Below the pieces are notes generated by a model. The model worked only from the letters and a program-made list of their open reading frames with translations, made no database searches and was not told the origin of the DNA. A DNA stretch of 12,354 nucleotides from an uncultured Lachnospiraceae bacterium (GTDB lineage: Bacteria > Bacillota_A > Clostridia > Lachnospirales > Lachnospiraceae), in the NCBI GenBank assembly GCA_902780985.1, contig CACZHN010000054.1, forward strand, positions 1 to 12,354, written 5' to 3'. Shown here piece after piece: positions 5,618 through 12,354 of the stretch. A program made the position numbers and the translations under genes. How positions within the stretch are numbered: the first letter of the stretch is position 1; each line of letters starts with the position of its first letter.

Positions 5618-7897
5618 ATGGCAGATCCTATCAGAGAGATAATCAGTAATTCAGCCAGAAGTATAGACCTGGCGACGCCGGACGATTTTACTACGCCGGA
5701 CGAGATATATCAGGTTCTTATAAATAAAATGAAGACGTATCATCCTTCAGATGATTTCTCACTTGTTGAGAAGGCTTATCATATGGCAGATGATGCCCAT
5801 AAGGGACAGAAGAGAAAGTCCGGTGAGCCTTATATCATCCATCCGCTCTGCGTTGCGATCATCCTCGCAGGCCTTGAGATGGATAAGGAGACTATCATAG
5901 CAGGTCTCCTGCACGATGTTATCGAAGATACAGAGAAGACACGTGAAGATATCGAGAAGGAATTCTCTCCTGAAGTCGCTCTTCTTGTTGACGGAGTTAC
6001 AAAGCTGACTCAGCTGTCTCTGTCGCAGGATAAGATTGAGATTCAGGCCGAGAATCTTCGTAAGATGTTCCTTGCTATGGCAAAGGATATCAGAGTTATC
6101 ATCATCAAGCTGGCAGACCGGCTGCATAATCTGAGAACTCTTCAGTATCAGACTGCGGAGAAGCAGGTTGAGAAGGCACGCGAGACTATGGATATCTATG
6201 CGCCGCTTGCTAACAGGCTCGGTATATCCAAGATTCAGGTTGAGATGGATGACCTGTGCATGCAGTATCTCTATCCTGACATTTACAGAGATATTCGAGA
6301 TAAGCTGGATGAAATGCTTTCCGAAAGAGGAGACTTCATCAACGAGATCGTTGCCGAAGTTAACCAATACATTTCCGAGGCGGATATAAATGCCGAGATC
6401 GACGGAAGAGTAAAGCATATCTTCAGTATTTATAAGAAAATGAAGACTCAGGGCAAGACGCTGGATCAGATCTACGACATCGTCGCTCTCCGAATCAAAG
6501 TGGAGACGGTGCGTGACTGTTATGCTGCGTTGGGCATAATCCATGAGAAGTATAAGCCGATTCCGGGACGTTTCAAGGATTATATAGCTATGCCGAAGGC
6601 AAACCTGTATCAGTCGCTGCATACAACGCTGATCGGCCACGGCGGAAGACCTTTTGAGATTCAGATAAGAACGTATGAAATGCACCGCACCGCAGAGTTC
6701 GGTATCGCGGCGCACTGGAAATATAAGGAAGCGGGAAGCAAGGAGGTTTCATCCGAAGAGGAGAAGCTGAACTGGCTGAGAGAGATCCTTGAGTGGCAGA
6801 ACGACAGTGATGACAACCATGAGTTCATGAATGCCGTTAAGTCCAGTCTGGACCTGTTCCAGGATCACGTATACTGCTTCACGCCTGCAGGCGATGTTAA
6901 GACTCTGCCGAGAGGCTCGAACACCATCGATTTTGCTTACGCGGTTCATACTGCCGTAGGTAACAAGATGATCGGTGCAAGGATCAACGGCCGTGTTGTT
7001 CCTATCGAAACAGAGATAAGAAACGGCGACAGAGTTGATATCATTACATCACAGAACTCCAAGGGACCTAGCCGTGACTGGATTTCCATGGTCAAGAGTA
7101 CGCAGGCCCGTAATAAGATAAATCAGTGGTACAAGAATGAGTACAAGGCCGACAACCTTCAGAAGGGTAAGGCTGCCATGGAAGATTACTGTAAGACCAA
7201 GGGTCTGAATCTGTCCGAGCTGCTCGTTCCGGAGTACATGGAGAAAACTCTTAAGAGATATAACTACACTGAGTGGGATTCTCTTATGGCGGCTGTCGGC
7301 CACGGCGGTCTTCGTGAGGGACAGATCGTCAACCGACTTCTTGAAGAGAAGAAGAGAGTTGAGGAGAAAAAACGCGTCGACAGTGAGATTCTCGAAGAGA
7401 TAAGAGATAAGAAGAATACGCAGGAGTACGAGAGCCCTAAGGGAACCATCAAGGTTCGCGGAATCCATGATGTGGCTGTAAGATTCTCCAAGTGCTGTTC
7501 ACCTGTTCCGGGAGACGATATCGTAGGATTCGTAACCAGAGGAAGAGGTATCTCCATCCATAGAACGGATTGTATAAATGTAGTCAACATGTCGGAGACC
7601 GACAGAGTCAGACTTATAGATGCTGAGTGGCTTGAGGCCGAAGGCAAGTCAAACTTCGATTTCATTACCGAGATCAAGGTTTACGCTATCGAGCGCAACG
7701 GACTTATCTTCGAGATATCCAAGGTCTTCAGCGAGGAGGACATTTCCATCAAGGGGATGAACGCACGTACCAGCAAACAGGGAAAGTCCACCATAGATAT
7801 TTCCTTCAACGTTAAGTCGAAGGACGACCTGAACAAACTTATCTCCAAGATCAGAAATATTCAGGGAATACTTGATATTGAACGTCCTCAGGGTTAA
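5618..7897 (+). CDS. rel: Bifunctional (p)ppGpp synthetase/hydrolase Rel
   Basis: Rel makes and degrades the alarmone (p)ppGpp, the stringent-response signal, at the ribosome. The 759-residue product has the full long-RSH layout. The HD hydrolase domain (about 40-190) has KRKSGEPYIIHP and HDVIEDT (99-105), with the His-Asp and Glu-Asp pairs intact. The synthetase domain (about 235-360) has RFKDYIAMPK (from Arg318) and YQSLHTT. Next come a TGS domain (from about 414, DHVYCFTPAGD), a helical region with a charged EEKKRVEEKKR stretch, a Cys-containing domain with SKCCSPVPGD (Cys626, Cys627), and a C-terminal ACT domain (about 683-757). Both activities should work. I chose the ATG at 5618 because AAAGGAGG (5605-5612) is five bases upstream; an in-frame ATG at 5591 has no such site and adds nine residues. 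Confidence 0.95.
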   Translation: MADPIREIISNSARSIDLATPDDFTTPDEIYQVLINKMKTYHPSDDFSLVEKAYHMADDAHKGQKRKSGEPYIIHPLCVAIILAGLEMDKETIIAGLLHDVIEDTEKTREDIEKEFSPEVALLVDGVTKLTQLSLSQDKIEIQAENLRKMFLAMAKDIRVIIIKLADRLHNLRTLQYQTAEKQVEKARETMDIYAPLANRLGISKIQVEMDDLCMQYLYPDIYRDIRDKLDEMLSERGDFINEIVAEVNQYISEADINAEIDGRVKHIFSIYKKMKTQGKTLDQIYDIVALRIKVETVRDCYAALGIIHEKYKPIPGRFKDYIAMPKANLYQSLHTTLIGHGGRPFEIQIRTYEMHRTAEFGIAAHWKYKEAGSKEVSSEEEKLNWLREILEWQNDSDDNHEFMNAVKSSLDLFQDHVYCFTPAGDVKTLPRGSNTIDFAYAVHTAVGNKMIGARINGRVVPIETEIRNGDRVDIITSQNSKGPSRDWISMVKSTQARNKINQWYKNEYKADNLQKGKAAMEDYCKTKGLNLSELLVPEYMEKTLKRYNYTEWDSLMAAVGHGGLREGQIVNRLLEEKKRVEEKKRVDSEILEEIRDKKNTQEYESPKGTIKVRGIHDVAVRFSKCCSPVPGDDIVGFVTRGRGISIHRTDCINVVNMSETDRVRLIDAEWLEAEGKSNFDFITEIKVYAIERNGLIFEISKVFSEEDISIKGMNARTSKQGKSTIDISFNVKSKDDLNKLISKIRNIQGILDIERPQG

Positions 7898-7921
7898 TTG
7901 AGGAGTTCGGGAGCATAAATT

Positions 7922-8560
7922 ATGATTAAAGTATATGTTGCGGTTCTCGGCCCGGTGGGCACCAACTGCTACATCCTTATAAATGAAGAGTCCGGTGAGG
8001 CTGCCATCGTTGATGCGGCCGACAATGCGGACAGACTGCTTGATGCGGTGGAGAAAAAAGGAGCGAAGTTAACCAAGCTCCTTCTTACTCATGCCCATTG
8101 GGATCACATCGGAGCGGTCAATGACATGATCGATATGACTTCGGAGCTTCCGGTGTATATCGGTGTTAATGACGTTCCGCTTATGGAGAATCCATCTCAG
8201 AACTGTTCCTCATGGCTTGCGGATCATCCGGATACAGTGAGCCGTGATAAGGTTATTACATTGAATGACGGAGACGAGCTGGAGGTTCTGGGAGAAAGTG
8301 TAAAGGTTATCGAGGTTCCGGGACATACAGCCGGCGGAGTCTGCTATTATTTTAAAGACAGCGGGATCCTGTTCTGTGGTGATACCGTATTTCAGGGCAG
8401 CATAGGAAGATCGGACCTGCCGTCGGGTGATGAGAGTACACTCATTTCCTCTATAAAAGAAAAGCTTTTGATTCTGCCTGATGATACAAAGGTTTATCCG
8501 GGACACGGAATGGGAACCACCATCGGAGAAGAAAAAAGGAGCAACTACTACCTTCAGTGA
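7922..8560 (+). CDS. Metallo-beta-lactamase-fold hydrolase (glyoxalase II-like, YcbL type)
   Basis: This is a small cytoplasmic metallohydrolase of 212 residues, the length of short glyoxalase II-like proteins such as YcbL. The two-metal site is complete: THAHWDH (His57, His59, Asp61, His62), His135 in VPGHTAG, Asp154 in FCGDTVF and His195 in YPGHGMGT. FQGSIGRSDLP after the aspartate is also typical of this subgroup. No signal peptide or membrane helix is seen. The substrate is unknown: proteins of this group are often annotated as hydroxyacylglutathione hydrolases, but the C-terminal substrate domain of true GloB is absent. A weak GGGAG (7909-7913) lies eight bases before the ATG. It sits 24 nt after rel and 10 nt before hemZ, so it is very likely cotranscribed with both. 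Confidence 0.9.
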   Translation: MIKVYVAVLGPVGTNCYILINEESGEAAIVDAADNADRLLDAVEKKGAKLTKLLLTHAHWDHIGAVNDMIDMTSELPVYIGVNDVPLMENPSQNCSSWLADHPDTVSRDKVITLNDGDELEVLGESVKVIEVPGHTAGGVCYYFKDSGILFCGDTVFQGSIGRSDLPSGDESTLISSIKEKLLILPDDTKVYPGHGMGTTIGEEKRSNYYLQ

Positions 8561-8570
8561 GGTGGAGCAT

Positions 8571-10061
8571 ATGATCTTGCTTGTTCAGAATACAAATGAA
8601 TATGAGATTGACCTTCGTGCTATGATCATGGCGTTTTTTCCGGTTGAGAAACTGACGGTGATCCATCCCAAGGATATTGGGGGATACAGCAGCAACAGTT
8701 TCGGTGACTGGGACTTCGTGTTCACGGCACTTTTTGATAAGGAGGAGACAAAACTCCGCATCGAAGAGCAGGGCCATGTGATCTTTTCCGCCTATACTTT
8801 CGGTGATTATACCGACAAGAAGAGGTTCAGGAATAAGCTGAAGCTGGCTATATATAAGGTTCTTAAGGAATATACGGGACGCAGCCTGCCCTGGGGAAGT
8901 CTTACGGGTATGAGACCGACGAAGATCGCCACCCGTGCGCTGGAGAGCGGCCTTGATGATAAAGATATAATCGATTATTATATGAGGACCTATGAGACGT
9001 CGGAGGAGAAGGCGGCTCTTGCAGTGGAAGTTGCGAGACGTGAGAGAAGGATCATCAGCGGCGTCAATCCGAGAAGGGATTACTGCCTCTACGTGGGAAT
9101 TCCTTTCTGTCCGTCCAGATGTGTTTATTGTTCCTTTGCGGCTTATCCTATCATCGAATATGCCGGAAAGGTGGATGCATATATAGATGCCGTAAGGCAG
9201 GAGCTCCAGAACATTTCCCTTATGAATCATGGGAGAAGACTGGCTGCGATCTACGTGGGAGGCGGTACGCCGACTTCCATCAGTGCGGAGCAGCTGGACA
9301 GACTGCTTACGGAGATTGATTACTCCTTTGACATGGAAGGTGTAGAGGAGTACACTGTTGAAGCCGGACGTCCGGACAGCATAACCCCTGAGAAATTGGC
9401 GGTTATGAAGAAGCATGGTGTGACCAGGATAAGTATCAATCCTCAGTCCATGAATGCGGATACCCTTCGAAAGATCGGTCGTGCCCATTCACCGGAAATG
9501 ATAGTACACGCCATGAAGCTGGCGCGTAAGGCGGGCTTCGACAATGTTAACATGGATCTGATCGCCGGACTTCCGGATGAGAAGCTGGGCGATATGGCTC
9601 ATACATTGGATGAGGTATTGAAGCTTCAGCCCGAATCCCTTACGGTTCACAGCCTTGCCATCAAGAAGAAGGCGGGCCTGAACGAGAAGTATGAGGATTA
9701 CAAGGCGAGCATCAATCAGGATGTGGACAGGATGATAGCCCTGGCTATATCCAAGGCGAAGGAAGCGGGACTTATGCCGTACTACCTGTATCGCCAGAAG
9801 AATATCGCGGGCAATCTTGAGAATACGGGATTTGCCATTCCGAGCACGGAGTGCAGGTACAACGTGCTGATCATGGAAGAGAGGCTGGATACATTTGCCG
9901 CAGGAGCGGGAGCTGTAACAAGGCTTCTGTCCCTGGATGCGGAGGGTGAGGTAACCCGTGTGGACCGCGTCGAAAATGTAAAGAATGTGGAAGAGTACAT
10001 CAACCGCATTGAAGAAATGATAAGCCGCAAGAATGAAGGAATCGCGGCAAGAGAGATTTAG
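8571..10061 (+). CDS. hemZ: HemZ-type radical SAM protein (coproporphyrinogen dehydrogenase-like)
   Basis: A radical SAM enzyme of 496 residues, matching HemZ in length. It has an N-terminal domain (about 1-165, with LPWGSLTGMRPTK near its end), then GIPFCPSRCVYCSF carrying the 4Fe-4S cysteines Cys180, Cys184 and Cys187, then YVGGGTPTS, the SAM-contacting region, MDLIAGLPDE, and the C-terminal YYLYRQKNIAGNLENTGFA typical of HemN/HemZ relatives. HemZ is annotated as the oxygen-independent enzyme turning coproporphyrinogen III into protoporphyrinogen IX. However, the residue two after Cys187 is Phe189, not the fourth cysteine of HemN, as in the heme chaperone HemW, so the activity is uncertain. 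No other heme genes are nearby. The ATG at 8571 is chosen because GAGGTGG (8559-8565), overlapping the upstream stop, is five bases away; an in-frame ATG at 8481 lies deep inside the previous gene. Confidence 0.9.
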   Translation: MILLVQNTNEYEIDLRAMIMAFFPVEKLTVIHPKDIGGYSSNSFGDWDFVFTALFDKEETKLRIEEQGHVIFSAYTFGDYTDKKRFRNKLKLAIYKVLKEYTGRSLPWGSLTGMRPTKIATRALESGLDDKDIIDYYMRTYETSEEKAALAVEVARRERRIISGVNPRRDYCLYVGIPFCPSRCVYCSFAAYPIIEYAGKVDAYIDAVRQELQNISLMNHGRRLAAIYVGGGTPTSISAEQLDRLLTEIDYSFDMEGVEEYTVEAGRPDSITPEKLAVMKKHGVTRISINPQSMNADTLRKIGRAHSPEMIVHAMKLARKAGFDNVNMDLIAGLPDEKLGDMAHTLDEVLKLQPESLTVHSLAIKKKAGLNEKYEDYKASINQDVDRMIALAISKAKEAGLMPYYLYRQKNIAGNLENTGFAIPSTECRYNVLIMEERLDTFAAGAGAVTRLLSLDAEGEVTRVDRVENVKNVEEYINRIEEMISRKNEGIAAREI

Positions 10062-10065
10062 GAGG
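10060..10065 (+). promoter_or_regulatory. Ribosome binding site that favours a TTG start for hisS
   Basis: A perfect AGGAGG overlaps the hemZ stop codon (TAG, 10059-10061). Spacing is 8 nt to TTG (10074) and 14 nt to the first ATG (10080). The optimal spacing favours initiation at TTG, giving an N-terminus of MAMKKKP. Confidence 0.7.
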
Positions 10066-10073
10066 AAAGAGTT

Positions 10074-11396
10074 TTGGCAATGAAGAAGAAGCCGGTTACC
10101 GGTATGAAGGACATCCTTCCAAGGGAGATGGAGATAAGAGATTATGCGATCGGTCTTATCAAGGAGACTTATAAGACTTTCGGATTTACTTCAGTGGAGA
10201 CTCCTGCGGTTGAGCATATAGAGAACCTCAGCAGTAATCAGGGCGGTGAGAACGAGAAACTTATCTTTAAGATCATGAAGCGCGGCGACAAGCTGGCTTC
10301 CGCAGCATCAAAGCTGGTTGCAAGCGGAAATGCAGATGACCTTGAAGGCGAGCTGGTAGGCGGTCTTTCGGACAGCGGTCTGAGATACGACCTTACACTT
10401 CCTCTTTCAAGATATTATTCGAATAATGCAAATGAACTCCCGAGCCCGTTCAAGGCTCTTCAGATGGGACCTGTATGGCGTGCGGATCGTCCGCAGCGCG
10501 GCCGTTACCGTCAGTTCATGCAGTGTGATATCGATATCCTCGGTGAGGGCGATATCATAGCCGAGACAGAGCTTATCCTTGCTACTACGACTCTTCTCGG
10601 AAAGCTGGATTTCAAAAACTTTTCAATCAGAATAAATGACAGACGTATCCTTAAGGCCATGGCTGCAAGCTGCGGTTTCTCAGAGGATTCTTATGACTCT
10701 GTATTTATCACTCTCGACAAGATGGATAAGATCGGTCTTGAGGGTGTTAAGGAAGAACTCCTTGCTTCGGGTTATAACGAAGTGAGCGTTGAGCAGTATA
10801 TAGATCTTTTCTCCGGAGTATCCGAGGGTGATGTGGTAGATGCCGCTTCTTCCGTTGCAGCTCTGAGAAAGATCAGCGATAAGATCAGCAAATTCCTTGA
10901 TGCTGAAGTAGCTGATAATCTTGAGACAATAATCACAAGCGTTGAAGGTGCAAAGGCTGCAGACTTCCGTCTGAAGTTCGATCCTACACTTGTTCGCGGA
11001 ATGTCTTACTACACAGGACCTATCTTCGAGATTTCCATGGATGAGTACGGCGGATCCGTAGGCGGCGGCGGACGTTACGATGAGATGATCGGAAAGTTCA
11101 CAGGCCAGGCTACACCTGCAGTCGGTTTCTCAATCGGTTTCGAGAGAATCATCATGCTTCTTCTGGAAAATGATTTCCAGGTTCCGGGTTCCGGCGAGAA
11201 GAAGGCTTATCTCATCGAGAAGGGCATGCCTGCAGATAAGATGAAGAAGATCCTTGAGAAGGCCGGTGCCGAGAGAAGCGAAGGTAAGATCGTTAACATT
11301 TCCATTATGAAGAAGAACAAGAAGTTCCAGAAGGAAAAGATGCAGCAGGAAGGATACACAGAGTTCGTCGAGTTTTTCACAGACAGAGAGATATAA
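10074..11396 (+). CDS. hisS: Histidyl-tRNA synthetase
   Basis: HisS attaches histidine to tRNA-His in an ATP-dependent cytoplasmic reaction. The 440-residue product is a class II synthetase: KPVTGMKDILP at the N-terminus, LRYDLTLPLSRYY, motif 2 as QRGRYRQFMQCDIDILGE (from Gln141), the histidine-binding stretch LVRGMSYYTG (306-315) and motif 3 near VGFSIGFER. The catalytic signatures argue against the regulatory paralogue HisZ. Two oddities: the usual LDYYT is MSYYT, and the C-terminal anticodon-binding domain is only about 65 residues instead of about 95. The likely start is TTG at 10074, because AGGAGG (10060-10065), overlapping the hemZ stop, is eight bases from it; the in-frame ATG at 10080 would be 14 bases away. 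The gene is 12 nt after hemZ and 1 nt before the next gene. Confidence 0.93.
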   Translation: MAMKKKPVTGMKDILPREMEIRDYAIGLIKETYKTFGFTSVETPAVEHIENLSSNQGGENEKLIFKIMKRGDKLASAASKLVASGNADDLEGELVGGLSDSGLRYDLTLPLSRYYSNNANELPSPFKALQMGPVWRADRPQRGRYRQFMQCDIDILGEGDIIAETELILATTTLLGKLDFKNFSIRINDRRILKAMAASCGFSEDSYDSVFITLDKMDKIGLEGVKEELLASGYNEVSVEQYIDLFSGVSEGDVVDAASSVAALRKISDKISKFLDAEVADNLETIITSVEGAKAADFRLKFDPTLVRGMSYYTGPIFEISMDEYGGSVGGGGRYDEMIGKFTGQATPAVGFSIGFERIIMLLLENDFQVPGSGEKKAYLIEKGMPADKMKKILEKAGAERSEGKIVNISIMKKNKKFQKEKMQQEGYTEFVEFFTDREI

Positions 11397-11397
11397 T

Positions 11398-12261
11398 ATG
11401 GTGATATTTATAATTGTTGCAAGTTTAATAGCTGCAGGGGTTTACGCCGTGATAAATGTTGTGAACCGAAGATGGGATGCGGTCATCCGTGCCCGCGAGG
11501 ATTACGACGAGGATGTGGACGGTAAGATGACCAAGGCTCAGAAGAAGGCTTTCGAAGAGCGTAAAGCTGAAGAGGCCAAGCTGACGAGGATGCCTTTCGG
11601 GGATGTTTATAAGGAACGCCCGAAGCGCTTTGTTGCGGTTGTGATCTGGGGAGTGGCGCTCACTGCATTTACGGTATGGTACTTCTTAAATTACGGAACG
11701 CATATCAGCACATTGATAGATGATCCGCAGTTTGTAAAGGGTGCGGCGCCTATGATCCATGACGGTCAGATCGGCATAAAGGTAGGAATAATCTTTCTCC
11801 TGGTGCTCTTCGCAATTTATACGCTGGAAGCACTTATAGATATAGATACTATGGAAATCCCGCCGGAGCTTAACATTGCCATCTTCGTTATGGCGCTGAT
11901 CTCAATTCCGCTCTGGCAGCATGTAACAATTAAAGAACGTATAATCGGAATGCTGTGCATAACAGTTCCGATGCTCCTGCTTGAATTTATCATTCCGGGA
12001 GCTTTCGGCGGCGGTGACAGACGTATGCTTTACGGTTCGGGACTCCTTCTCGGCTGGAAGATGGTCGTGATGGGATTCTTTATCGGAGCCATTATACAGG
12101 CAGTAATTGCGGTATTCTTTGTAATAACCAAGAAGAAAGACTGGAAGTCACATCTTCCTTTCGGACCGATGCTCTGCCTCGGAATCATGATTTCAACAAT
12201 GTTCGGCACCCAGCTGCTGAACTGGTATATCGGAATACTTAAAGCCTCAATGCACCATTGA
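11398..12261 (+). CDS. Prepilin peptidase, A24 aspartyl protease family
   Basis: An integral membrane aspartyl protease that should clip leader peptides from type IV-like prepilins at the inner membrane face. The 287-residue product has one N-terminal helix (about 2-20), a charged cytoplasmic stretch (about 24-75, Lys/Glu/Asp-rich and probably helical), then about six to seven further helices. The first catalytic motif is LIDIDTMEIP (Asp148, with Asp150 close by). The second is FGGGDRRML (Asp207), a variant of the usual GGGDIKL. LPFGPMLCLG matches the conserved end motif. The zinc-cysteine methyltransferase part of classical PilD is absent. The ATG is 1 nt after the hisS stop with only a weak AGAGAG (11385-11390), so translation probably couples to hisS. 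No pilin or assembly genes are in the window, so its substrates must be encoded elsewhere. A leaderless signal-processing relative is possible. Confidence 0.85.
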   Translation: MVIFIIVASLIAAGVYAVINVVNRRWDAVIRAREDYDEDVDGKMTKAQKKAFEERKAEEAKLTRMPFGDVYKERPKRFVAVVIWGVALTAFTVWYFLNYGTHISTLIDDPQFVKGAAPMIHDGQIGIKVGIIFLLVLFAIYTLEALIDIDTMEIPPELNIAIFVMALISIPLWQHVTIKERIIGMLCITVPMLLLEFIIPGAFGGGDRRMLYGSGLLLGWKMVVMGFFIGAIIQAVIAVFFVITKKKDWKSHLPFGPMLCLGIMISTMFGTQLLNWYIGILKASMHH

Positions 12262-12281
12262 CACACGGGGACGGAGGTTAA

Positions 12282-12354
12282 GTAGTCAAAATGAGACGGT
12301 GGGGACACTCCTTTATCAATTAAAGGAGTGTCCCCACCGTCTCATTTTGACTAC
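12282..12354. repeat. 34 bp perfect inverted repeat (REP/MITE-like), cut by the window edge
   Basis: Bases 12282-12315 pair perfectly with 12321-12354 around a 5-nt loop (12316-12320), giving 34 uninterrupted base pairs. The left arm appears to continue upstream to about 12263 (CACACGGGGACGGAGGTTAA), which implies that the matching right-hand extension lies just past the edge. GGGGACGG and GGTGGGGACAC blocks resemble interspersed palindromes common in clostridia, but that link is from memory. It begins about 20 nt after the prepilin peptidase stop. There is no terminal T-run, though such a hairpin could still block transcription. Confidence 0.85.

Noticed and set aside
5759..6715. Open frame of about 318 codons on the minus strand opposite rel
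   Set aside because: It is antisense to the highly conserved Rel hydrolase and synthetase domains. Its product has low-complexity Leu/Ile/Ser character with no motifs.
8451..9488. Long open frame of about 345 codons on the minus strand opposite hemZ
   Set aside because: It is a shadow of hemZ codon usage. The translation shows no recognisable domain, and it also runs across the end of the hydrolase gene. The plus-strand frames carry clear family motifs.

Overview
The window looks like chromosome of a Lachnospiraceae-type Firmicute, with Butyrivibrio and its relatives the closest guess. This rests on three things: strong AGGAGG-type ribosome binding sites, moderate GC, and the run recJ - apt - rel - metallo-beta-lactamase-fold hydrolase - hemZ - hisS, an order I associate with that family. 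The genus is inference; no rRNA or other marker gene is present.

Layout. Positions 1-570 hold one end of an IS21-family insertion sequence. The first 137 codons of its transposase (istA) lie on the minus strand, followed by a terminal array of four ~23 bp repeats that reaches an apparent CA-3' terminus near 570. Positions 573-716 carry an orphan open frame, probably the membrane-anchored C-terminal tail of a gene the element broke. A good extended -10 promoter (722-750) then drives secDF (828-3059), a fused SecD-SecF translocase motor that ends at a hairpin terminator (3076-3103). From 3123 a compact plus-strand run follows: recJ overlaps apt by 8 bp, then after a 217 bp gap come rel, an MBL-fold hydrolase, hemZ, hisS and a prepilin peptidase with almost no spacing. 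The last gene is followed by a very long perfect palindrome cut by the window edge.

How the genes fit together. Most are housekeeping: protein export (SecDF), single-strand DNA degradation in repair (RecJ), adenine salvage (Apt), stringent-response (p)ppGpp metabolism (Rel) and histidine tRNA charging (HisS). The hydrolase and HemZ are conserved passengers of uncertain physiological role. The prepilin peptidase is an orphan here, without pilin or assembly genes, and lacks the N-terminal methyltransferase part of classical PilD.

The most unusual material is between genes. A ~125 nt nearly continuous imperfect hairpin (5415-5539) sits between apt and rel. Its mispairs are systematically better tolerated in minus-strand RNA (G.U, tandem G.A). 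The window end carries a 34 bp perfect inverted repeat (12282-12354) of REP/MITE type. I see no CRISPR array, tRNA, rRNA, or defence or secretion cluster, and no convincing wholly new multi-gene system.
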